From assembly GCA_029553845.1 (NCBI GenBank), contig JAKPKF010000251.1, positions 1-9,482 on the forward strand: a DNA stretch of 9,482 nt, in the 5' to 3' direction. Source of the stretch: a bacterium. GTDB taxonomy: Bacteria > Patescibacteria > Dojkabacteria > SC72. Shown one piece after another: positions 1 through 6,083 of this stretch; the stretch's first letter is position 1; each line of letters starts with the position of its first letter. A program made the position numbers and the translations under genes. The notes below the pieces were generated by a model that saw nothing but the letters and a program-made list of their open reading frames with translations, ran no database searches and had not been told where the DNA came from.

Positions 1-6
1 AGGGGG
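1..6 (+). promoter_or_regulatory. Shine-Dalgarno site with short spacing, first gene
   Basis: AGGGGG lies one base before the ATG at position 8. It resembles a Shine-Dalgarno sequence, but the usual gap is 5-9 bases, so initiation may be weaker than the motif suggests. The window edge hides anything further upstream. Confidence 0.5.
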
Positions 7-7
7 A

Positions 8-1216
8 ATGTCTGAACTAATCGCAGGTGGACCAACTAAACATACTGACCCATTATGGAAACCTAAGCAAGTCTATGTAGCTGAAACTGCCGGTGGAAAT
101 CAAACAGTAATCAACCCAAATAATCAATTTATAGGACCTCCTCAAAATAAAGACGTAGTTACTAATAAACAAGTTACTGGTAAACAAGTTACTAATAACC
201 CAGTTACTAATACCGGTACTAATTTTGACTCTATTTATGCTTCTATGTATCCAGGTTGGGGAAGAACAGAAGCATATAATGATTGGGTAGCAAAAGGTCG
301 TCCAACTGGTGGTTCTGGTGGTTCTGGTGGTGGAATTGACGCTAATCAAGCAGCTATAAATGCGGCTCGAAATGCTTTTTCTAATGCTTACAATCCCCTC
401 TTTGCTCAACTAGATGCGATGGCGGGATTGATACCTCAACAGCAACAGCAAAGAGAACAAGGGATTCAAAATATGTACGGTTCACAGGTTGGTGAAATAC
501 AAGGTGCAAGAGATAGTGCCATGGCTGGGTTAGATGTTTCTAAACAACAGGTAGCACAAAGACAAGCTAAATCAGTTCGAGATCTACAAGAGAACATGCG
601 TAATTTGTTACAGGCAGGTAACATTCAATTAGGAGTTGGTGGTGCAGGGGATTCTTCAGCCAAAGATATGCTTTCCTTTGCCCTCTCAAAGGCAGCTGGA
701 CGCTCTGGAGCCGATATTTCCAATCAAGCTCAAGCGATGTACACCGATATTGATATGCTAGGCAATCAAATCAAAGCTACTTATGATGACAATCTTGCCA
801 AACTAGCTACTTGGAGAGACAACAACTTGTCTGAAGTCACCAAATGGGCACAGGAGATGTTAATGAACATCGAAAGTCAAAAGGCTACTGCTAAAGGCCA
901 ACAGGCTGCTGCTTTAGCTGCAAATGAAACGAATATCATCAACAACGCTCTTTCCAGACTTCAACAGATTGACGACCAAGTCTCTTCTTGGAACAAAGGT
1001 ATCCAAGAATGGGCTTTAAATCGTATGGCTCAAATAGATGATGCCAAAGCCAAGATAAGCGGTTATGGTAAATACACTCCAGGTCAAATTACTGCTCAAG
1101 AACTTCAAGGACTAGGTGACTTTAGCACAATTACAAATAACACCTTGCTTGGTTACAATCCTTGGTCTAAACAAAAAGACGAAATGACAAACTTCCTTAG
1201 TAATTACGGGAGGTAA
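8..1216 (+). CDS. Putative phage internal virion protein (helical, Gln/Ala-rich)
   Basis: Family not firmly recognised. The protein has 402 residues. Residues 1-100 are low-complexity and rich in Asn, Thr and Pro, with four five-residue repeats (VTNKQ, VTGKQ, VTNNP, VTNTG; about 51-70). A GGSGGSGGG linker (101-109) follows. Residues 110-350 look mostly helical and possibly coiled-coil, with five consecutive Gln at 144-148 and a glycine-rich break containing GAGDSSAKDM (212-221). From memory, GDSSA-type motifs recur in uncharacterised phage virion proteins. No signal peptide, membrane segment or catalytic motif is visible. It lies two bases before the giant protein gene, so the two are probably co-transcribed. 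Size and position resemble the smaller ejection proteins of podoviruses (T7 gp14/gp15), but scaffold, tail or other structural roles remain possible. ATG at 8 is preferred because it follows a purine-rich AGGGGG and the next in-frame Met is about 80 codons on. Coding is secure; function is inferred from context. Confidence 0.8.
   Translation: MSELIAGGPTKHTDPLWKPKQVYVAETAGGNQTVINPNNQFIGPPQNKDVVTNKQVTGKQVTNNPVTNTGTNFDSIYASMYPGWGRTEAYNDWVAKGRPTGGSGGSGGGIDANQAAINAARNAFSNAYNPLFAQLDAMAGLIPQQQQQREQGIQNMYGSQVGEIQGARDSAMAGLDVSKQQVAQRQAKSVRDLQENMRNLLQAGNIQLGVGGAGDSSAKDMLSFALSKAAGRSGADISNQAQAMYTDIDMLGNQIKATYDDNLAKLATWRDNNLSEVTKWAQEMLMNIESQKATAKGQQAAALAANETNIINNALSRLQQIDDQVSSWNKGIQEWALNRMAQIDDAKAKISGYGKYTPGQITAQELQGLGDFSTITNNTLLGYNPWSKQKDEMTNFLSNYGR
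158..217 (+). repeat. Four tandem 15-bp repeats
   Basis: Four consecutive 15-base units begin at 158, 173, 188 and 203. Each starts with GTTACT and continues with a variant of AATAAACAA. They encode the imperfect pentapeptides VTNKQ, VTGKQ, VTNNP and VTNTG. The unit length is a multiple of three, so copy-number changes would keep the frame. Confidence 0.85.
308..334 (+). repeat. Glycine-serine linker repeat
   Basis: Nine codons encode GGSGGSGGG (residues 101-109 of the first gene), built from a nine-base unit GGTGGTTCT. It probably works as a flexible hinge between the low-complexity N-terminus and the helical body. Confidence 0.85.
1208..1214 (+). promoter_or_regulatory. Shine-Dalgarno site embedded in upstream stop
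   Basis: GGGAGGT lies four bases before the ATG at 1219 and overlaps the TAA stop of the preceding gene (1214-1216). It fixes the start of the giant gene and suggests that the two genes are translationally coupled. Confidence 0.85.
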
Positions 1217-1218
1217 TC

Positions 1219-4200
1219 ATGGCCTCAATCAAAGACCTTATCAGCAGTTTGAAAAAGACTAAAGACAAGGCGATTTCTGATAACGAAGGTTGGTTTAGAG
1301 GAGGAAAATTCACACCCCAACAAAATTTAAAAACTTGGGGGAATGATATTTCTCAACGTTGGCAACAACAAGGTGGACTAAAACAATTTACACCTGCCAG
1401 TTTTTTCAATACTACCTCTCAAGGAGCTTCTCAAAACCTGATTAAACCTATCTTTGGCCAACGAACTGGTGAAGTCTTTGAAAACACTATTAAAAATAGG
1501 ATTACCGATCCGATTGTAAACGTTCCAATTAATGCCAAGAATACAGCTACAAATGCGGTCGGAATTGTAAGCCCCTATTTCAATAAAAAACTATCTCTTG
1601 GTCAGAAATTCGGTCAAAGTGGAACAAATGCTATCAATACTGGAATATCTGCCCTCCAAACTATGGGTGGATTGTCAACCTTTGGGCCTGAAGATGTTGC
1701 TTTTGCCGGCTGGGATATGTTAAAGGCTAAAATAGCAGGAAGAGACCCTATCAAAGCCTTGGAAGGAACAGAAAACACAGGCCTTGGTGATGCATTAGGT
1801 AAAACTCAAATCCAAAAAGATGTTTTAAATATAGCCGAACTCCCTTTATCACTAATGGTCATGGGAAGTTTAAACTCCAAAAATGCTGATGAAGTTTCTG
1901 AACTCATCGCTAAACGAAGCAAACTAACAAAACTCGCCGAACAAACACCTGATGCCAAAAATGTAACCAAAGCCATTGCAGGAATTGACTCAAGACTAGC
2001 GAATTTCAACATCAAGGTAAGTAAGACAGGTAAAATCAAAATCATCAATCCTGGAGCCTCTGGTGAAGTCCCCAAGATAAAGATAACCAAAAAAACTCCA
2101 GAGCCTTACATAGATGCACAGGGGGAACTTCAATTCCCAGGTGGACCTAAAAAAATAGAGCCGTTTGCTAAACCCGACCTTGATATATCAGACGAAGCTA
2201 AAGGAACTGCCTCAATCATTGGTGGTAGTAGTGGGATTAAAGCCTCACCTGAAGTAAAAGAGTATTTTGCTAACTGGACAAATGCTAGACGAGCCTCCCA
2301 AGTTGAAGGAATTTTAAAAAGTAGAGAATTTACCGATTTAGACAGTAAGGGTATCGAAGGTATTTTGGAATTTCAAGCAGGAAACAAAACAGGCCGTTTT
2401 TCTGATGTAAAAAATTACTTTGATAACAAGTTTACTCAGGCCAAGAATGAAGGTCTGAAATTAAATTACAAGCAGGACTATTTACCTCAGATGTGGCTTA
2501 ACCCCAAAGGAGAAGTTGAAGCAGTCTTTGGGAATCGGTTAGGACTAAATCCTTCTTTTACCTTTGAATCAATAATGAAAAATTACCAAGAAGGGATTGA
2601 AGCAGGACTGACACCTAGATTTTCTAAATTATCTGACTTAATTGGTAGTTATGAATCAAGAGTTAATAAATCGCTTGCTGATAGAAAATTCTTCATAAGA
2701 TTAAAAGAAGATAACCTGATTCTTCCACAATCCAAAGCTCCTACAGATTGGGTTACGCTAGATCCGGATAGGTTTCCCAGATTGTCTTTTACTACTGATC
2801 AGGGTAAATATACAGGAATTTATAAAGCTCCCGAGGATTTAGCCAAAATGATAAACAACTATCTGGCTGATCCTTCTACCTCTCCAAACGTAGTCTTAAA
2901 AGGATTAAATACTATCGCCAACTGGACTTCAAGCGTAAAGAATCGGGTTCTATCTTTTGGAGTACCCGGAACTGCTGTAAACGCACACGGGTTTAATATT
3001 TTAGCTAGAAATGTAATGGCTTCTAAGAATCCTATTGAAGGGGCGGTTACTGGAATAAAGTATATGCTTCATCCCGAATCGGCAGCAAAATACTTGGATA
3101 GTGAATTAATCAAAGCCCCAGATGCTGTTAAACATGGTCTTACCTTAAGTGCTAATGAATTTAAAAGTGTATTAGAAGAACCCCAAGGCTTTAAAACTAA
3201 GTTTGGCGATACATGGGATAAGCTCTTTGAAAAGGGCCTTTTTGACCGAATGTTACCTGCTTTAAAACTTCAAAAGTATCAAGAAGTTGTTGATGGATTC
3301 ATTAAAAGCGGTATGGACGAAACTTTAGCCAAGCGAAACGCCGCCAAATTTACAAATGATGTTTTTGGGGGAATAAATTGGGAAGAATTTGGCAAATCAA
3401 GAGATTGGCAGAATATAAAACGTATGTTTATCCTTGCTCCTGATTGGTTAGAGACCAATATCAATCTTGCTAAAAAAACTGCCAAATCTACTGTCAATTT
3501 TTCTGACAAATCACTTAGTGCCTATCGACGCTTTTTAGCTACTTTTCTTGGAAGTTACGTCACCATGAATGTAGTCAATAAACTCTCTAGTGGACATTGG
3601 ATGTATCAAAACGACTCTGGTAATACATTCAATATAGAAGCTGGATATACATCAGATGGACAGAAACGTTATATCAGGCCATTCGGAACTGCTGCTGACT
3701 TTATCAGAATACCCTACGATGTTGCCAACTCTTTATCACAAGGTGATTTACAAGCTCCAGCAAGAGTAGTAAGAAATAGACTATCAATTCCGGCTGGTGT
3801 TGGATTAGGAGTATTTTTTGATACTGATTACACAGGTCAACCAATAGGGTGGAAAGGAACTGATAAGTATGGTGGAGAAATGCCTGCCAAACAAAGACTT
3901 ATGGGCGTAGGTGGAGAGTTGGCTACTTTAGCAGGATTTCCAGCATTTATGAAACAAGGACTAGATTACACTTCGGGGAAAACAGGTTTAGAACAATCGT
4001 TGTTACAAGGCCTTGAACTTCCATTTAGGTACTCAGGTGGTGCTTACAATAAGACTCAACAAAAGATTTCCGACATTCTCAAAGAGCAAGGTGCTAGTGG
4101 TGAAGAACTTTATAACGCCAATAAAGGTATCAAAGGGCTAACCTTTTCCGATAAAGATATTCAAAAGATTAAGGTTGGTGGACTGGATAAATTCAATGAA

Positions 4201-5310
4201 ATTCAACAATCAAAGGAAAATAGTGCTGAACTCAAATCTAAACTCAAAGGTGAAGGTTATTACACCTCAAAAGATGCTCCTAAGAACTTGATAGAAAAAA
4301 CTATCGTTGGAACTCAAGCCCTAGTCACAGATCCTAAACAATTGGTCAGAGCAATTTTTACCAAAGAACGTTTACGTAAAGTAGAAAATGGCTTTGTCGT
4401 ATTAGAGCGAAAAGAAGGCTTAGGTCAGCTTGATACAGAAGACAAATCAACCCAAATCGACCACATCGTTCCCCTGGAATTTGGTGGCACAAATCCTACA
4501 AAAAGTAATGAAAAAATCCTTGAAGAAACTAAAGGCATGACCTTAGAGCAAAGAAATGCTTATCTTAAAAAGTACAATCTGGAAGCCCTAGATACTCAAG
4601 AACACGATTTAAAGACTAAATATCAAAACTACCTCTCTGCTGAACTTAAAGCTAAAAGAATGACCAAAAAAGAAGTTACTACAAAGATGGCTAATTGGAA
4701 AGAAGAAATTTTAAAATTACCGGAAAATGTCATGGGTAAGATAGTAAAAGACGCTTTAGCAGTAGAAGATACTGAAACAGATAATAACAATGAGGTCAAA
4801 ACTTCAGGAAAAATTTACACCATCAAAACTACTACGACAGATAGTGAAGGCGTGGAAACTACAACCTCAAAAGATTACGACATTACTAGGCCTATTGAAG
4901 AACCCAAATACACCGGACAAGCGGAACTGGATAAAAAACTCAAGTCAGCCTATAAATCAAGCCTAACCAAACGAATAAACGATATTGTCAAAGTTTATGA
5001 AGATGGCCAAATTCCCGCAGATGAAGCAGAAAAACTTATCGCTGAGATAAAACAACTTCAAGGTAAGTCTGGTACTGGCAGAGCTAAGACTTTAAAAATA
5101 GGTACAACTCCAAAATTCAAATCCCCAACAATCAAAATCTCATCATCTATCCCCAAAGTCTCGGTTCACTCTCCAAGTATCAAAATATCCATGCCTAAGA
5201 CTAGCCAAAGTAAAGTCAAATTACCAACTTTTAAAAAGGCAAATCTGGCCAACAATACTGTCAAAGTTAAACAATTCAGACAACCTGTAGTCAAAATAAA
5301 GAATGGTTAA
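1219..5310 (+). CDS. Giant phage virion/ejection protein with HNH nuclease domain
   Basis: 1363 residues, close to T7 internal core protein gp16 (about 1318), although no transglycosylase domain is recognised. Residues 415-500 contain DYLPQMW (420-426) and YQEGIEAGLTP (456-466) followed by a helical stretch; from memory such blocks occur in giant phage and polyvalent proteins. Residues 570-595 (FGVPGTAVNAHGFN) and 716-747 (FGGINWEEFGKS, then LAPDWLETN) look similarly conserved. A weakly hydrophobic helix at 772-786 could touch membrane. Residues about 1060-1165 resemble an HNH nuclease: IDHIVPLEFGG with D1081 and H1082, N1097, then H1129 and K1132 in EHDLKTK, and a final helix ending near W1160. 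The C-terminus (1295-1363) is Lys-rich and repetitive. It probably enters the cell with the genome, where the nuclease could act on host or competitor DNA. A large structural protein with an inactive HNH fold is the main alternative. The start is supported by a good Shine-Dalgarno site. Coding is certain; the HNH call is fairly strong; virion location is inferred. Confidence 0.8.
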   Translation: MASIKDLISSLKKTKDKAISDNEGWFRGGKFTPQQNLKTWGNDISQRWQQQGGLKQFTPASFFNTTSQGASQNLIKPIFGQRTGEVFENTIKNRITDPIVNVPINAKNTATNAVGIVSPYFNKKLSLGQKFGQSGTNAINTGISALQTMGGLSTFGPEDVAFAGWDMLKAKIAGRDPIKALEGTENTGLGDALGKTQIQKDVLNIAELPLSLMVMGSLNSKNADEVSELIAKRSKLTKLAEQTPDAKNVTKAIAGIDSRLANFNIKVSKTGKIKIINPGASGEVPKIKITKKTPEPYIDAQGELQFPGGPKKIEPFAKPDLDISDEAKGTASIIGGSSGIKASPEVKEYFANWTNARRASQVEGILKSREFTDLDSKGIEGILEFQAGNKTGRFSDVKNYFDNKFTQAKNEGLKLNYKQDYLPQMWLNPKGEVEAVFGNRLGLNPSFTFESIMKNYQEGIEAGLTPRFSKLSDLIGSYESRVNKSLADRKFFIRLKEDNLILPQSKAPTDWVTLDPDRFPRLSFTTDQGKYTGIYKAPEDLAKMINNYLADPSTSPNVVLKGLNTIANWTSSVKNRVLSFGVPGTAVNAHGFNILARNVMASKNPIEGAVTGIKYMLHPESAAKYLDSELIKAPDAVKHGLTLSANEFKSVLEEPQGFKTKFGDTWDKLFEKGLFDRMLPALKLQKYQEVVDGFIKSGMDETLAKRNAAKFTNDVFGGINWEEFGKSRDWQNIKRMFILAPDWLETNINLAKKTAKSTVNFSDKSLSAYRRFLATFLGSYVTMNVVNKLSSGHWMYQNDSGNTFNIEAGYTSDGQKRYIRPFGTAADFIRIPYDVANSLSQGDLQAPARVVRNRLSIPAGVGLGVFFDTDYTGQPIGWKGTDKYGGEMPAKQRLMGVGGELATLAGFPAFMKQGLDYTSGKTGLEQSLLQGLELPFRYSGGAYNKTQQKISDILKEQGASGEELYNANKGIKGLTFSDKDIQKIKVGGLDKFNEIQQSKENSAELKSKLKGEGYYTSKDAPKNLIEKTIVGTQALVTDPKQLVRAIFTKERLRKVENGFVVLERKEGLGQLDTEDKSTQIDHIVPLEFGGTNPTKSNEKILEETKGMTLEQRNAYLKKYNLEALDTQEHDLKTKYQNYLSAELKAKRMTKKEVTTKMANWKEEILKLPENVMGKIVKDALAVEDTETDNNNEVKTSGKIYTIKTTTTDSEGVETTTSKDYDITRPIEEPKYTGQAELDKKLKSAYKSSLTKRINDIVKVYEDGQIPADEAEKLIAEIKQLQGKSGTGRAKTLKIGTTPKFKSPTIKISSSIPKVSVHSPSIKISMPKTSQSKVKLPTFKKANLANNTVKVKQFRQPVVKIKNG
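4396..4713 (+). other. HNH nuclease-like domain within giant protein
   Basis: Residues about 1060-1165 of the giant protein. The first motif is IDHIVPLEFGGTN (1080-1092), with the Asp-His pair of HNH enzymes at 1081-1082 and the usual Gly-Gly turn. N1097 falls 15 residues after H1082, close to the usual spacing for the central Asn. The third motif, EHDLKTK (1128-1134), supplies His and Lys but comes after a longer insert than in classic HNH proteins. The helix running from there to W1160 resembles the tail of bacterial HNH proteins whose first motif reads DHLIPLELGG. No zinc-binding Cys pairs are present. The boundaries are approximate. Confidence 0.72.
5101..5307 (+). repeat. Lys-rich repetitive C-terminal tail of giant protein
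   Basis: Codons 1295-1363 encode short alternating motifs of the form Pro-x-Ile/Val-Lys-Ile/Val: SPTIKIS (1302-1308), IPKVSV (1311-1316), SPSIKIS (1318-1324), KVKLP (1332-1336) and PVVKIKNG (1356-1363). The two SPxIKIS copies are 16 residues apart. Acidic residues are absent, so the tail is strongly basic and could bind nucleic acid or capsid. The function is unknown. Confidence 0.65.
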
Positions 5311-5323
5311 AAATTCAATAACT

Positions 5324-5332
5324 TGCTATAAT
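5324..5332 (+). promoter_or_regulatory. Extended -10 promoter candidate
   Basis: TGCTATAAT matches an extended -10 element (TG, one base, then a perfect TATAAT at 5327-5332). The -35 position (about 5304-5309, TGGTTA) is poor, as is usual for extended -10 promoters. Transcription would start near 5338-5340, just past the end of the giant gene. A perfect TATAAT in AT-rich DNA can arise by chance, but its placement in the only real gap supports it. Confidence 0.55.
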
Positions 5333-5338
5333 ACATCA

Positions 5339-5386
5339 AGCAATTTAGTTTTCTTGCTAATGCCACTCTCTTTGGGTGGCTTTTTT
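5339..5386 (+). ncRNA. Possible short promoter-to-terminator RNA
   Basis: If the extended -10 element fires, the transcript would be about 48 bases and end at the terminator. Besides the terminator hairpin, AGCAA (5339-5343) can pair with TTGCT (5354-5358) to make a small upstream hairpin. No homology to a known RNA class is recognised. It could equally be an attenuated leader for the tail genes. This is speculative. Confidence 0.25.
5362..5386 (+). terminator. Intrinsic terminator after giant gene
   Basis: The 7-bp stem GCCACTC (5362-5368) pairs with GGGTGGC (5374-5380) with one T-G wobble, around a five-base TCTTT loop. Six T residues follow (5381-5386). This is a classic Rho-independent terminator on the + strand. 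It separates the internal-protein pair from the tail genes. Confidence 0.85.
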
Positions 5387-5402
5387 ATTGCTTTAAAATC
5401 AA

Positions 5403-6083
5403 ATGACACTTAATGAGCTTTTAAACCGAATTCACATTCTCCTAGAAAAAGATGTAGATTTCCCTATCTCTGGTGATGAAGAATATATTATTAGGCTTGA
5501 ACTTATCAAAGATGCCGTTCAAGTGTGGGAAAAAGATGATGGTAACGGGACTAAGTGGAAAGAGCTTTTTACTAACTTAATTTCAGCTTCTGATGGAGAT
5601 AAACTTACCGTAGCAGATACTTCCAGTTATTCTTGTCCGACTGATTTTGTCGATACTATCGGCTACCTTACTATAGGAACAGGTAATAACACAATCTATT
5701 ATCAGAGAATCGAACCCTATCTTGCAAAGGAATACCAATCGGCACGGAAAGACGCATTTTACATATCTGGTAATAAAAAGTCTGGTTACAAAATCAATCT
5801 TGTCAACAGCATTCCTGCTGAAGATGACCTCGAAATCAACTATGACTACTACAAATCCGCTACCCTTCCTACACTAGACACGGATATTTTAGAAATGGAC
5901 GACGACCAATTTGCAGTCTATTGGGCCTTAGCTGAACTTGTAAAAGATGAAGACCAAACCCTATCCTCTCAATATGCCTCAATCGCTACTCAAAAGTTAG
6001 ACGCTATGAGACTTCGCAATCAACTAACCGACCCTTATCAAGACAATATCATTAGTGATTCTTTTAGAGGATTTGGCAGATGA
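5403..6083 (+). CDS. Head-tail adaptor / tail tubular protein A-like (T7 gp11-like)
   Basis: 226 residues, near the usual length of podovirus adaptor proteins (T7 gp11 about 196). In that family the protein forms a ring beneath the portal, and the nozzle and fibres attach to it. Supporting features are the helical N-terminus, the CPTDFVDTIGYL segment (78-89, where a Pro-x-Asp-Phe block is typical), the later 'DLEINYDYYKSATLP' strand, and the C-terminal helical half with an acidic MDDDQFAVYWALAEL segment and a final region rich in Gln and Arg. The next gene overlaps by four bases (ATGA) and is nozzle-like, the same order as T7 genes 11 and 12. The start has no Shine-Dalgarno sequence and sits 16 bases after the terminator T-tract, so how it is transcribed and initiated is unclear; read-through or a TTTAAA box at 5392 are options. 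Similarity is judged from pattern alone. Confidence 0.72.
   Translation: MTLNELLNRIHILLEKDVDFPISGDEEYIIRLELIKDAVQVWEKDDGNGTKWKELFTNLISASDGDKLTVADTSSYSCPTDFVDTIGYLTIGTGNNTIYYQRIEPYLAKEYQSARKDAFYISGNKKSGYKINLVNSIPAEDDLEINYDYYKSATLPTLDTDILEMDDDQFAVYWALAELVKDEDQTLSSQYASIATQKLDAMRLRNQLTDPYQDNIISDSFRGFGR
6066..6071 (+). promoter_or_regulatory. Shine-Dalgarno site for nozzle gene
   Basis: AGAGGA ends eight bases before the ATG at 6080 and lies inside the end of the preceding gene. Together with the ATGA stop-start overlap it supports this start and tight coupling of adaptor and nozzle synthesis. Confidence 0.75.

Noticed and set aside
53..409. 118-codon open frame on the minus strand
   Set aside because: It lies entirely opposite the first gene, has low-complexity Ser/Thr/Ile composition mirroring the repeats, and no ribosome site of its own is convincing.
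3532..3582. Transmembrane helix in the giant protein (residues 772-788)
   Set aside because: The hydrophobic stretch is short and interrupted by polar residues, so it is only weak evidence of a membrane segment and not listed separately.
4396..4713. HNH region as a group I intron or inserted homing endonuclease
   Set aside because: The frame is continuous with the giant protein on both sides, with no separate start, stop or visible intron boundary.
1219..5310. Possible recoding of TGA as Gly or Trp, as in some uncultured bacterial lineages
   Set aside because: The 4.1-kb frame has no internal TGA and uses TGG for Trp, and TGA gives a sensible stop-start overlap at 6080-6083.
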